Positions 10,213 to 17,901 of a DNA stretch of 64,000 nt are shown here, one piece after another. A program made the translations under genes and the position numbers. Location: the NCBI RefSeq assembly GCF_918698095.1, contig NZ_CAKKLY010000012.1, positions 29,307 through 93,306 on the forward strand, given 5' to 3'. The stretch's first letter is position 1. Every line of letters starts with the position of its first letter. Source of the DNA: Arthrobacter sp. Bi83. Its GTDB lineage: Bacteria; Actinomycetota; Actinomycetes; Actinomycetales; Micrococcaceae. The notes under the pieces are model-generated. The model was not told where the DNA came from, did not search any database, and worked only from the letters and a program-made list of their open reading frames with translations.

Positions 10213-11505
10213 ATGTTTTCCTTCAGCGTTCCGCTCGGCAAGCTCGTCCGCCGGGTTTCCCGGCTCAGGGGCGGAGGCTCCGCTCTTCCCGGGCTTGTGG
10301 TCGAAAAAATCGATCCAGGCTTCATGCAGCGAACACTGTCCACGCTCCCTCATGGCGTGGCGGTGGTGAGCGGAACCAACGGCAAGACAACAACCACCAA
10401 AATGGTGGTGGAGCTGCTGGAAAGCCAGGGGCTGAGGGTCTTCACCAACCGCACCGGCAGCAACTTCACCAGAGGCGTGGCCGCCGCACTGCTGGGCGAG
10501 GTGGACTGGCGCGGCCGCCTCGAGGCGGACATCGCCGTGCTTGAGCTCGACGAGGCCCACGCCGTGCACTTCGTCAACCGGGTTCCGCCGCGGTTCAGCC
10601 TCCTGCTGAACGTGCTGCGCGACCAGCTGGACCGCTTCGGGGAAATCGATAAGACCGCCCAACTGCTTCAGCACATCGCCTCCAAGACCACGGGGACTGT
10701 GGTCCTGAACCGTGAGGATCCGCGTGTAGCCAGGATCGCCGCGACCCTGGACGGCCCCGAGGTCCGTTACTTCGGACTGGACGACTCCCTCCTCAGCACC
10801 TTCCCCAACGACGACGAACTCCGCGCCGGTCCCGGCAGCCCCGCACCGGCGGCCCTGCCGCAAAAGCCACCTGCCGACGTCGTCCTTCGACGGGTGGGGG
10901 CGGACAACGCCGATTTTGAGTACGACGGCGCCACGGTCACCACCGGGATGAAGCTCCGCGGTGTTTACAACATCTTCAACGCGGCCGCGGCCCTGACCCT
11001 GGCACGCAGCATCTGCGGCGGGGGCTCGGCGGCGCCGGACCACGCCGCACTGCTGACGGCCCTGTCCCAGGTGGCGCCGGCCTTCGGCCGCGGTGAGAGC
11101 CTCGTCGTGGACGGCCTCCCCTTGGACCTCGTGCTGGTCAAGAACCCGAGCGGTTTCCGGCTGGGCCTCCAGTCCTTCCCGGCGGGCGGCTACGCCACCA
11201 TGATCGCGATCAACGACAACTACGCGGACGGCCGCGATATGTCGTGGCTGTGGGACGTGGATTTTGAGTCGCTGCGGGAGGACGGTGTGGACCAGCTGAC
11301 TGGCTCCCGCGCTTACGACATGGCACTGCGGCTGCAGTATGACGAGGTCAGCATCAGAGCAGTGCAGACGGACATCGCCCCCGCGCTGGCCGACTTCATC
11401 CGGAACGCCCAAGGCAAGCCGAAGCGCGTCTTCTGCACCTACACTGCCATGCTCGCCATCCGCCGCGAACTGTCCAAAATCACCACAGTGGAGGTAGTCT
11501 CTTGA
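10213..11505 (+). CDS. murT: Lipid II isoglutaminyl synthase subunit MurT (Mur ligase family)
   Basis: With GatD, MurT amidates the alpha-carboxyl of D-glutamate in lipid II, giving D-isoglutamine in peptidoglycan. Its 430 residues show the Mur ligase ATP-binding loop [13 protein letters not shown] (around residue 50), [13 protein letters not shown], the central domain and a C-terminal DUF1727 domain with [23 protein letters not shown]. The Asp in the last motif is where MurT is known to complete the GatD catalytic triad. The four-cysteine zinc ribbon of characterised Firmicute MurTs is missing: only two cysteines occur, both far from the expected site. gatD overlaps by 4 bp. Confidence 0.92.
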   Translation: MFSFSVPLGKLVRRVSRLRGGGSALPGLVVEKIDPGFMQRTLSTLPHGVAVVSGTNGKTTTTKMVVELLESQGLRVFTNRTGSNFTRGVAAALLGEVDWRGRLEADIAVLELDEAHAVHFVNRVPPRFSLLLNVLRDQLDRFGEIDKTAQLLQHIASKTTGTVVLNREDPRVARIAATLDGPEVRYFGLDDSLLSTFPNDDELRAGPGSPAPAALPQKPPADVVLRRVGADNADFEYDGATVTTGMKLRGVYNIFNAAAALTLARSICGGGSAAPDHAALLTALSQVAPAFGRGESLVVDGLPLDLVLVKNPSGFRLGLQSFPAGGYATMIAINDNYADGRDMSWLWDVDFESLREDGVDQLTGSRAYDMALRLQYDEVSIRAVQTDIAPALADFIRNAQGKPKRVFCTYTAMLAIRRELSKITTVEVVS

Positions 11506-12272
11506 CCGCCGATTCGGGACACGCTCCCCCGACAACCCCGTCCGCGGACGCCAGCAAAGGCACCATCCGGGTCCTGCAGCTGTATCCCCGCGACATGAAC
11601 ATCTACGGCGACTGGGGCAATGCCCTGGTCCTGCAACAGCGGCTGAAATGGCACGGCTACACTCCGGAACTGCTTGAGTACAACGTGGGGGACGAATTCC
11701 CTGACGATGTGGACCTCATTGTCGGCGGCGGCGGGCAGGACAGCGGGCAGTTGGTCATTCAAGACGACCTGCAGTCGCGCGCGGAAACCCTCAGGGGCCT
11801 CGCGGAGGACGACACGCCCATGCTGCTGATCTGCGGGACGTACCAGCTGTTCGGGCGCTTCTTCAAGACACGTTCCGGGTCGGTCATTCCCGGCATCGGT
11901 GTCCTTGACGTGGAAACGCACGGCACGGATGAACGGCTGATCGGCAATGTCAAGGTCACAACGACGGAGTTCGGCGAGGTTCTCGGCTATGAGAACCACA
12001 GCGGCCAGACCACTCTCGGCCCGGGCGTGGCGCCGCTTGGCACCGTACCCAAGGGAACCGGCAACAACAGCAAAGACGGGCAGGAGGGCGCCCGCTACCG
12101 CAACATCGTGGCGAGCTACCTTCACGGATCGCTGCTCCCCAAGAACCCGGCCATCGCTGACTACCTGATCCGGACCGCCGTCGAACGCAAGTATGGGAGC
12201 TTCACGCCCGGCGGACCGGATGACCGCTATGCGGTTCTTGCCCGCGAGCACGCAATCCGCCGTCCGCGTTAG
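11502..12272 (+). CDS. gatD: Lipid II isoglutaminyl synthase glutaminase subunit GatD
   Basis: GatD is the glutaminase that supplies ammonia to MurT for lipid II amidation. It is a CobB/CobQ-like class I amidotransferase of 256 residues: VLQLYPRDMNIYGDWGNALVL at the N terminus (shown in pieces: LYPRDMNIYGD, WGNALVLQQR), LIVGGGGQDSGQ, the nucleophile in LLICGTYQLFG and the His in IVASYLHGSLLPKNP. The first ~20 residues are a Pro/Ser-rich extension. Translation starts at TTG overlapping the murT stop (TTGA), so the two subunits are translationally coupled. Confidence 0.92.
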   Translation: MTADSGHAPPTTPSADASKGTIRVLQLYPRDMNIYGDWGNALVLQQRLKWHGYTPELLEYNVGDEFPDDVDLIVGGGGQDSGQLVIQDDLQSRAETLRGLAEDDTPMLLICGTYQLFGRFFKTRSGSVIPGIGVLDVETHGTDERLIGNVKVTTTEFGEVLGYENHSGQTTLGPGVAPLGTVPKGTGNNSKDGQEGARYRNIVASYLHGSLLPKNPAIADYLIRTAVERKYGSFTPGGPDDRYAVLAREHAIRRPR

Positions 12273-12294
12273 GCGGGGCGCCCGTCCAAGCGGG

Positions 12295-13563
12295 TCAGCG
12301 CCCCTTGCTGATGAGCAGTTCGTGGGCCCCCGCCGCGGCGGCACCCATCGACTCCACCACCGATTTGGTCCGCTGCCGCGTCTCGGCGTCCGCCGCCGGG
12401 CTGGCACAGACGCCCTGCGGCGCGTCCGAAGCCACTGAACACCAGCGGTAGGGAGCATTGACAATGACGGACGGCGCCCAGCCCAGGTCAGAGGCTGTCC
12501 ATTTTCCCGTGGCGTCCTGGCTGAACTGGGCGCGCACGAGCAGCCCCTCGTTGTTGACCACGTAGGTGGGCGAAAGTTCCGTCACTCCGTTGCCCAGGCC
12601 GTATACAATCCAGGTGCCCTTGTATTTCTCAATGGGCAACACCGAGTGCGTGTGGTGGCCGTAGACCATGGTGAACTGGCCGCTGTCCACCAGGGCGTGC
12701 GCCACCTCCTGCTGCTGCGCATTCGGTGCGCTGGCATACTCGTCACCAGCGTGCATGACGCCCAGCACAATATCGGCGCCGAGTTTTCTGGCCTTCTTCG
12801 CCTTCGCGATCATGGCCGGGGCGTCGAGCATGTCCACCTGCCAGGCCTGCTCCGGGATCTGACCGTTCAGGCCATAGGCGGCCTCAATGACGGCAACCTT
12901 TGCGGCCGGCGTCTGCAGGATGAGGACGCCCTGGGACTCCACGGCCGTCCGGTACGACCCCGTGTGCTCGAGCCCCGACGCGTCGAGGACGTCCAGCGTC
13001 CGCACGAGTCCCTCCGTGCCCTGGTCAATCGTATGGTTGCTGGCCGTGGTGCACGCGCGGTAGCCCACCGCCTTAGACGCGGCGATGATCTGTGGCGGCA
13101 CGTTGAAGGAGGGATAGGCGGAGAACGGTCCCTGCGGAAGCGCCACAGGCGTTTCCTGGTGGCAGATGGCGAGATCGCTCTTGTCGATATACCGCCGCTG
13201 CCCCTCCAGCAGCGGACCGAAGTCAAGACCCTTGGCGCCGGCTGCCAGTGCGTCCTGCCGTGCCTGCTCCCACAACTGGGCATGGACCAGCATGTCGCCG
13301 GTGACCAGGACGGACGTACAGCGGATCGCGGTGCACGCCGGGCCGGCGCCCGGCGTCGGGGTCGGTTTGGGCGTAGGGGCGGCGGCGGACGCGGCCGAAC
13401 TGCCCGGCGCCGCGCTGGCGGTGTCCGGGGGGCTGGCCTGCCTGGTGTCCTGAGGCCTGCCTTGTTCGGCAATCACGCCGCAGGACGCCAGTGATGCAAC
13501 AAGTGCTGCCGCGGCGGCAGCACGGGCCGTCCGGCGGAAGAGTACGCTCCCTGTTTTCCCCAT
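12295..13563 (-). CDS. CapA family lipoprotein (PgsA/CapA-type metallophosphatase fold)
   Basis: A secreted protein of about 422 residues. The N terminus MGKTGSVLFRRTARAAAAAA runs into a lipobox LASC, so it should be lipid-anchored, and is followed by a Pro/Ala/Ser/Thr linker. The body matches the CapA/PgsA capsule-biosynthesis family, related to calcineurin-like phosphatases: VLVTGDMLVHAQLW near the start, ASNHTIDQGTEG, and VYGHHTHSVLPIEKYKGTWIVYGLGN (given in part). In Bacillus such proteins act in polyglutamate export; the substrate here is unknown. I start at ATG 13561-13563, because the 13 codons upstream look non-coding. It converges on gatD. Confidence 0.85.
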   Translation of the reverse strand: MGKTGSVLFRRTARAAAAAALVASLASCGVIAEQGRPQDTRQASPPDTASAAPGSSAASAAAPTPKPTPTPGAGPACTAIRCTSVLVTGDMLVHAQLWEQARQDALAAGAKGLDFGPLLEGQRRYIDKSDLAICHQETPVALPQGPFSAYPSFNVPPQIIAASKAVGYRACTTASNHTIDQGTEGLVRTLDVLDASGLEHTGSYRTAVESQGVLILQTPAAKVAVIEAAYGLNGQIPEQAWQVDMLDAPAMIAKAKKARKLGADIVLGVMHAGDEYASAPNAQQQEVAHALVDSGQFTMVYGHHTHSVLPIEKYKGTWIVYGLGNGVTELSPTYVVNNEGLLVRAQFSQDATGKWTASDLGWAPSVIVNAPYRWCSVASDAPQGVCASPAADAETRQRTKSVVESMGAAAAGAHELLISKGR

Positions 13564-13657
13564 GGCCGCAATCCTACGGCGGGCCCCTGACGGAACCTGC
13601 ACTCAAAACACGGTGGACACCATTGAGAACGCGTCTCCTGCATGAAAGTGTTGCTTC

Positions 13658-15670
13658 ATGACTAATCCACTGCTGAGCCCGAGTGAACTGCCGTTCGGGC
13701 TGCCGCCGTTTGCGGACATAACAGACGCCCACTACGCCGAAGCTGTCGATGCCGGTCTGGCCGAACACCTGGCTGAGATCCAGGCCATTGTGGACAACGC
13801 CGCGCCGGCCACCTTTGAAAACACCGCCGTGGCCATGGAACGGTCGGGAGGCCTGCTCCAGCGTGCTGCCGCGTCCTTCTTCACACTGGTATCGGCAGAC
13901 GCCTCGGACGCCATCCGCGACCTCGAAACCGAGCTCTCTCCCCGCTTTGCCGCCCACCAGGATGCCGTCTACCTCAACCGCGGACTCTATGAGCGCTTCG
14001 CCGACATCGATACGGAGGGCCTCGACGCGGAGTCGGCGCGGCTCGTGGAGGAATACCTCAAGGAATTCCGCCAGTCCGGGATCCAGCTGGACGACGCCGG
14101 CCAGGAGAAGCTCAAGTCACTGAATGCGGAACTTTCCCGGCTGGGCACGGAATTCGGGCAGCGCGTCAAGGAAGGGATGAAGTCGGCAGCCCTGCTTCTG
14201 GACGATGCCGGGGACCTGGCCGGCCTGCCGGCGGATGAGGTCGCCAGCGCCGCCGAAGCAGCCCGCGTGGCGGGCCACGAGGGCAAATTCCTCCTGACCC
14301 TCATCCAGCCGAGCAACCAGCCCGCCCTGGCAGCTCTGGAGAACCGCGAGGTCCGCCGCCGCCTGCACGAGGCCTCCGTAGCCCGGGGAAGCAGCGGAGG
14401 CAGCCTTGACGTCCTCGACCTCGTAAAGTCCATGGTGCAGCTGCGTGCCGAGAAGGCTGAGCTTTTGGGTTTCGCCAACTACGCCGAACTCGTGGTGGAC
14501 CGGCAGACCGCGCCGGACTTCGAGGCGGTGCGGACCATGCTCAACCGGCTGGCCCCGCCGGCCGTCCGGAACGCTGACGCCGAAGCCGCCGCCCTGGCCG
14601 AGAGCGCCGGGCACCCGCTGGAGGCCTGGGACTGGTCGTATTACTCCGCCAAGGTGCGCCTGGAACGCTACTCCGTGGACGAGCAAGCCATCCGGCCCTA
14701 CTTCGAACTGGACCGGGTCCTGGTGGACGGCGTATTTTTTGCCGCGACGTCGCTTTACGGCATCTCCTTCCAGGAACGCAAAGACCTCGCCGGCTACCAC
14801 CCGGACGTCCGCGTCTGGGAGGTGCGCAACGAGGACGGCACCGAACTGGGACTCTTCCTGGGCGACTATTACACGAGGGAATCCAAGCGCGGCGGAGCCT
14901 GGATGAATTCACTGGTTGAGCAGTCTGATCTCCTTGGCGCCAAACCTGTGGTGATCAATAACCTGAACATCTCCAAACCGCCTGCCGGGGAACCCACGCT
15001 GCTGACGCTGGATGAAGTCCGCACCACCTTCCACGAATTCGGGCACGCCCTGCACGGGCTGTTCTCCCGTGTCACCTATCCGCGATTCTCAGGGACCAAC
15101 GTGCCCCGTGACTTCGTGGAATACCCGTCCCAGGTGAACGAAATGTGGATCATGTGGCCCGAGGTCCTGGCCAATTACGCCCGCCATCACGCCACCGGAG
15201 ATCCACTTCCCCAGAACATTATCGACAGGCTGAATGAGTCCCGGCTGTGGGGCGAGGGCTTTGCCACCACGGAATACCTCGGCGCCGCCCTGCTTGATCT
15301 GGCCTGGCACGTGCTGGATCCCGGCAGCGTTCCGCAGGACGCGCAGGAGTTCGAGGCGAAGGCCCTGGCCGCAGCCGGAGTCGCGCACGCCCTCATTCCG
15401 CCCCGGTACCGGACCGGCTACTTCCAGCACATCTTCGCTGGGGACGGCTACGCGGCCGGCTACTACTCGTACATCTGGAGTGAGGTGCTCGACGCCGAAA
15501 CGGTGGACTGGTTCAGTGAAAATGGTGGCCTCACCCGTGCCAACGGCGAGCGTTTCCGCAATGATCTCCTGTCCCGCGGGAACAGCAGGGACCCGCTGGC
15601 GTCCTTCCGCACGCTCCGCGGCCGCGACGCTGCCCTGGAGCCGCTCCTGAAGCGCCGCGGCCTGGAATAA
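13658..15670 (+). CDS. M3 family zinc metallopeptidase (Dcp/oligopeptidase A type)
   Basis: A 670-residue thimet-oligopeptidase-like enzyme of the peptidyl-dipeptidase Dcp branch, which degrades short peptides in the cytoplasm. There is no signal peptide. The zinc motif HEFGH lies at about residue 459 within TTFHEFGHALHGLFSR. The downstream glutamate helix is EYPSQVNEMWIMWPEV, and the substrate-closing C-terminal segment has YFQHIFAGDGYAAGYYSYIW. It is transcribed alone and ends 6 bp before a large palindrome that it shares with the convergent pdxS. Confidence 0.93.
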   Translation: MTNPLLSPSELPFGLPPFADITDAHYAEAVDAGLAEHLAEIQAIVDNAAPATFENTAVAMERSGGLLQRAAASFFTLVSADASDAIRDLETELSPRFAAHQDAVYLNRGLYERFADIDTEGLDAESARLVEEYLKEFRQSGIQLDDAGQEKLKSLNAELSRLGTEFGQRVKEGMKSAALLLDDAGDLAGLPADEVASAAEAARVAGHEGKFLLTLIQPSNQPALAALENREVRRRLHEASVARGSSGGSLDVLDLVKSMVQLRAEKAELLGFANYAELVVDRQTAPDFEAVRTMLNRLAPPAVRNADAEAAALAESAGHPLEAWDWSYYSAKVRLERYSVDEQAIRPYFELDRVLVDGVFFAATSLYGISFQERKDLAGYHPDVRVWEVRNEDGTELGLFLGDYYTRESKRGGAWMNSLVEQSDLLGAKPVVINNLNISKPPAGEPTLLTLDEVRTTFHEFGHALHGLFSRVTYPRFSGTNVPRDFVEYPSQVNEMWIMWPEVLANYARHHATGDPLPQNIIDRLNESRLWGEGFATTEYLGAALLDLAWHVLDPGSVPQDAQEFEAKALAAAGVAHALIPPRYRTGYFQHIFAGDGYAAGYYSYIWSEVLDAETVDWFSENGGLTRANGERFRNDLLSRGNSRDPLASFRTLRGRDAALEPLLKRRGLE

Positions 15671-15675
15671 GAACA

Positions 15676-15733
15676 TCGATTGCTCCGCAACTGCCCTTTT
15701 CGACGCTCTAAAGGGCAGTTACGGACCAATCGA
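15676..15733. repeat. 58-bp near-perfect palindrome at the pdxS 3' end (repeat element and/or terminator)
   Basis: Two 24-nt arms (15676-15699 and 15710-15733) are complementary at 22 of 24 positions around a 10-nt loop. The inner core AACTGCCCTT/AAGGGCAGTT is perfect. The M3 peptidase stop lies 6 bp outside the left arm. The pdxS stop codon (15719-15721) and its last four sense codons lie inside the right arm. It could act as a bidirectional terminator, and its size and symmetry also resemble dispersed intergenic palindromic elements. Confidence 0.75.
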
Positions 15734-16543
15734 CGGGCAAAGCAGTACGACGGCGGCCGCACGCTGGGCGGGGTTGCCGGACTTGAAGATGCCGGATCCG
15801 ACGAACACGCCGTCGGCGCCGAGCTGCATCATCATGGCGGCGTCAGCCGGGGTGGCAATGCCGCCAGCGGTGAACAGCACCACGGGGAGCTTGCCGGTGG
15901 TGGCGATTTCCTTGACCAGTTCGTACGGGGCCTGCAGTTCCTTGGCCGCGACGTACAGCTCGTCCTCGGGGAGGGCGGCGAGCTTGAGGATCTCGGCGCG
16001 GATCTGGCGCATGTGCGTGGTGGCGTTGGAGACATCTCCGGTGCCGGCCTCGCCCTTGGAGCGGATCATGGCCGCGCCCTCGTTGATGCGGCGCAGGGCC
16101 TCACCGAGGTTGGTGGCGCCGCAGACGAAGGGAACGGTGAAGTTCCACTTGTCGATGTGGTTGGTGTAATCGGCCGGGGTCAGGACCTCGGACTCGTCGA
16201 TGTAGTCCACGCCGAGCGACTGCAGGATCTGCGCCTCGACGAAGTGGCCGATGCGGGCCTTGGCCATGACCGGGACGGAGACGGCGTCGATGATCTTGTC
16301 GATCATGTCCGGATCGGACATGCGGGACACGCCGCCCTGGGCGCGGATGTCGGCCGGAACGCGCTCAAGCGCCATGACAGCAACGGCACCGGCGTCTTCG
16401 GCGATGCGGGCCTGTTCGACGTTGACGACGTCCATGATGACGCCGCCCTTGAGCATCTCTGCCATGCCGCGCTTGACGCGGTTGCTGCCCGTGACGCTGT
16501 TGGCGGACGAGCCGGCTTCGCTGCTTACATCAGGTGTAGACAC
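15719..16543 (-). CDS. pdxS: Pyridoxal 5'-phosphate synthase subunit PdxS, C-terminally truncated
   Basis: PdxS assembles pyridoxal phosphate from ribose 5-phosphate, glyceraldehyde 3-phosphate and ammonia supplied by PdxT. The (beta/alpha)8 barrel is intact: [17 protein letters not shown] with the first catalytic lysine region, [28 protein letters not shown], and the phosphate site [20 protein letters not shown] and [10 protein letters not shown]. Start is GTG 16541-16543 after AGGGG (274 aa). After [10 protein letters not shown] the conserved tail (normally about 25-30 more residues, with a TTFYDDP-type motif) is replaced by LLCPSIGP and a stop within the palindrome. That tail closes the active site in characterised PdxS enzymes, so activity may be reduced. 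Confidence 0.9.
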   Translation of the reverse strand: MSTPDVSSEAGSSANSVTGSNRVKRGMAEMLKGGVIMDVVNVEQARIAEDAGAVAVMALERVPADIRAQGGVSRMSDPDMIDKIIDAVSVPVMAKARIGHFVEAQILQSLGVDYIDESEVLTPADYTNHIDKWNFTVPFVCGATNLGEALRRINEGAAMIRSKGEAGTGDVSNATTHMRQIRAEILKLAALPEDELYVAAKELQAPYELVKEIATTGKLPVVLFTAGGIATPADAAMMMQLGADGVFVGSGIFKSGNPAQRAAAVVLLCPSIGP

Positions 16544-16682
16544 AAAAACCCCTATGGGTAGATAGATGACCTTCGCCGGGAGTGCAGGTGGCACGGCAAT
16601 GCCGTAATTCGCACACACCGGATTACCGGATCCATTGACCAGGCAGTCCTAATACTAGTCCCACCGCGGCAGCCCGGCTTAA

Positions 16683-17303
16683 TCAGGATGGCCGGGTGTC
16701 TTCGCAGGCCTGGCGCCGGACTGCCAGCACACGCTGGACCACCGTGGCGAGGCTCGCCACGCCCAGCAGAACGAGGGTCACGAACAGCACGATGCTCGGC
16801 AGCCCCAGGCCGGTGAATCCGGTGACGACAAGCACGGAGACCAGCCGCTCGGCTCGTTCGGCGATGCCCACGTTCGCCTGGAACCCGAGAGATTCCGCCT
16901 TGGCCCTGACGTAGGACACCACCATGCCCAGGACAAGGCAGACGACGGCGGCCACGGCTATCGCCGTCTCCCCGCCGCCGGTGAAAAACCATATGGTGAG
17001 GCCGGCAAAGAGCGCCCCGTCGGCCACGCGGTCCAGCGTCGAGTCGAGGAAATTCCCCCAAGGGCCACCCCGGTCCTGCATCCGCGCCATGATGCCGTCG
17101 ATGACATCGGAGAAGATGAAGGCCGTGATGAAGATCGTCCCCCACCAGAGCTGCCCCAGCGGGTAGAACACTAGAGCGCCCACCACCACACCGGCCGTTC
17201 CCACGATGGTGATGGCGTCCGGCGAAACGCCAATTTTGAGCAGCCAGCGGGCAAGCGGGGAGAACAGCGCGGTGAAGAAACCGCGGGCATGCCTATTCAG
17301 CAT
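16683..17303 (-). CDS. pgsA: CDP-alcohol phosphatidyltransferase, probable phosphatidylinositol phosphate synthase
   Basis: An integral membrane enzyme of about 206 residues that transfers a phosphatidyl group from CDP-diacylglycerol to an alcohol. The family signature D-x2-DG-x2-AR-x8-G-x3-D-x3-D is complete in DVIDGIMARMQDRGGPWG followed by NFLDSTLDRVAD, flanked by about six TMs. Its place after the HIT gene and thrS matches mycobacterial pgsA1, which makes phosphatidylinositol phosphate; the alcohol is inferred from that synteny. I start at ATG 17301-17303, overlapping the HIT stop by 11 bp. No acyltransferase or PimA gene follows, unlike the mycobacterial cluster. Confidence 0.88.
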   Translation of the reverse strand: MLNRHARGFFTALFSPLARWLLKIGVSPDAITIVGTAGVVVGALVFYPLGQLWWGTIFITAFIFSDVIDGIMARMQDRGGPWGNFLDSTLDRVADGALFAGLTIWFFTGGGETAIAVAAVVCLVLGMVVSYVRAKAESLGFQANVGIAERAERLVSVLVVTGFTGLGLPSIVLFVTLVLLGVASLATVVQRVLAVRRQACEDTRPS

Positions 17304-17880
17304 GCGTCTCCCCTGGCCAGGCCTCGGCAACCTGCTGGCGGACTTCATCGAGCGTCTGGGTGATGGCCTTGGTCTGGGCAATGATCGGGAAGAAGTTCCC
17401 GTCCCCGCCCCAGCGCGGAACGATGTGCTGGTGCAGGTGCCCGGCGATGCCTGCGCCGCCCACTACCCCCTGGTTCATGCCCAGGTTGAAGCCGCCGGGG
17501 TTCGCCACCTTCCGCAGCACGCGCATGGCGGTCTGGGTGAGGTCGGCGAATTCGGCGGTCTCCTCAACGGTCAGGTCCGTGTAATCCGGAACGTGGCGGA
17601 AGGGGCAGACCAGCAGGTGGCCCGGGTTGTACGGGAAGAGGTTCAGCACCACGTAGCTGGTGCGGCCGCGGTACACGATCAGGGATTCCTCATCGGTGCG
17701 TGCCGGGGCCACACAAAAGGGGCAGTCGTCCTGGTTCTTGAACTGGTGCTGGCCACCCTTGATGTACGCCATGCGGTGCGGAGTCCACAGGCGCTGGAAG
17801 GCATCCGGAACGCCGGCGAGGCCAAAGTCGTCCGTCACCTCGGCGTCGCCCGGATAGCCTGCGCCTGTGTTCTCCTGCAC
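17293..17880 (-). CDS. HIT family protein, Ap4A phosphorylase-like
   Basis: A 195-residue histidine-triad protein related to M. tuberculosis Rv2613c, which phosphorolyses diadenosine tetraphosphate. The catalytic triad is HLHQHIV near residue 150, preceded by NQGVVGGAGIAG. A possible zinc/structural motif CPFC lies near residue 55, and LNLFPYNPGHLLVCPFRH is the nucleotide-binding strand region. Translation starts at GTG with GAAAGG upstream. It is tightly linked to thrS (21 bp) and overlaps the downstream phosphatidyltransferase, so the three likely share one transcript. Confidence 0.9.
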   Translation of the reverse strand: MQENTGAGYPGDAEVTDDFGLAGVPDAFQRLWTPHRMAYIKGGQHQFKNQDDCPFCVAPARTDEESLIVYRGRTSYVVLNLFPYNPGHLLVCPFRHVPDYTDLTVEETAEFADLTQTAMRVLRKVANPGGFNLGMNQGVVGGAGIAGHLHQHIVPRWGGDGNFFPIIAQTKAITQTLDEVRQQVAEAWPGETHAE

Positions 17881-17901
17881 TGTGTGCCTTTCCGCCGCGG
17901 G

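Noticed and set aside
10204..11535. 443-aa minus-strand ORF
   Set aside because: Antisense to murT, which has clear Mur ligase motifs.
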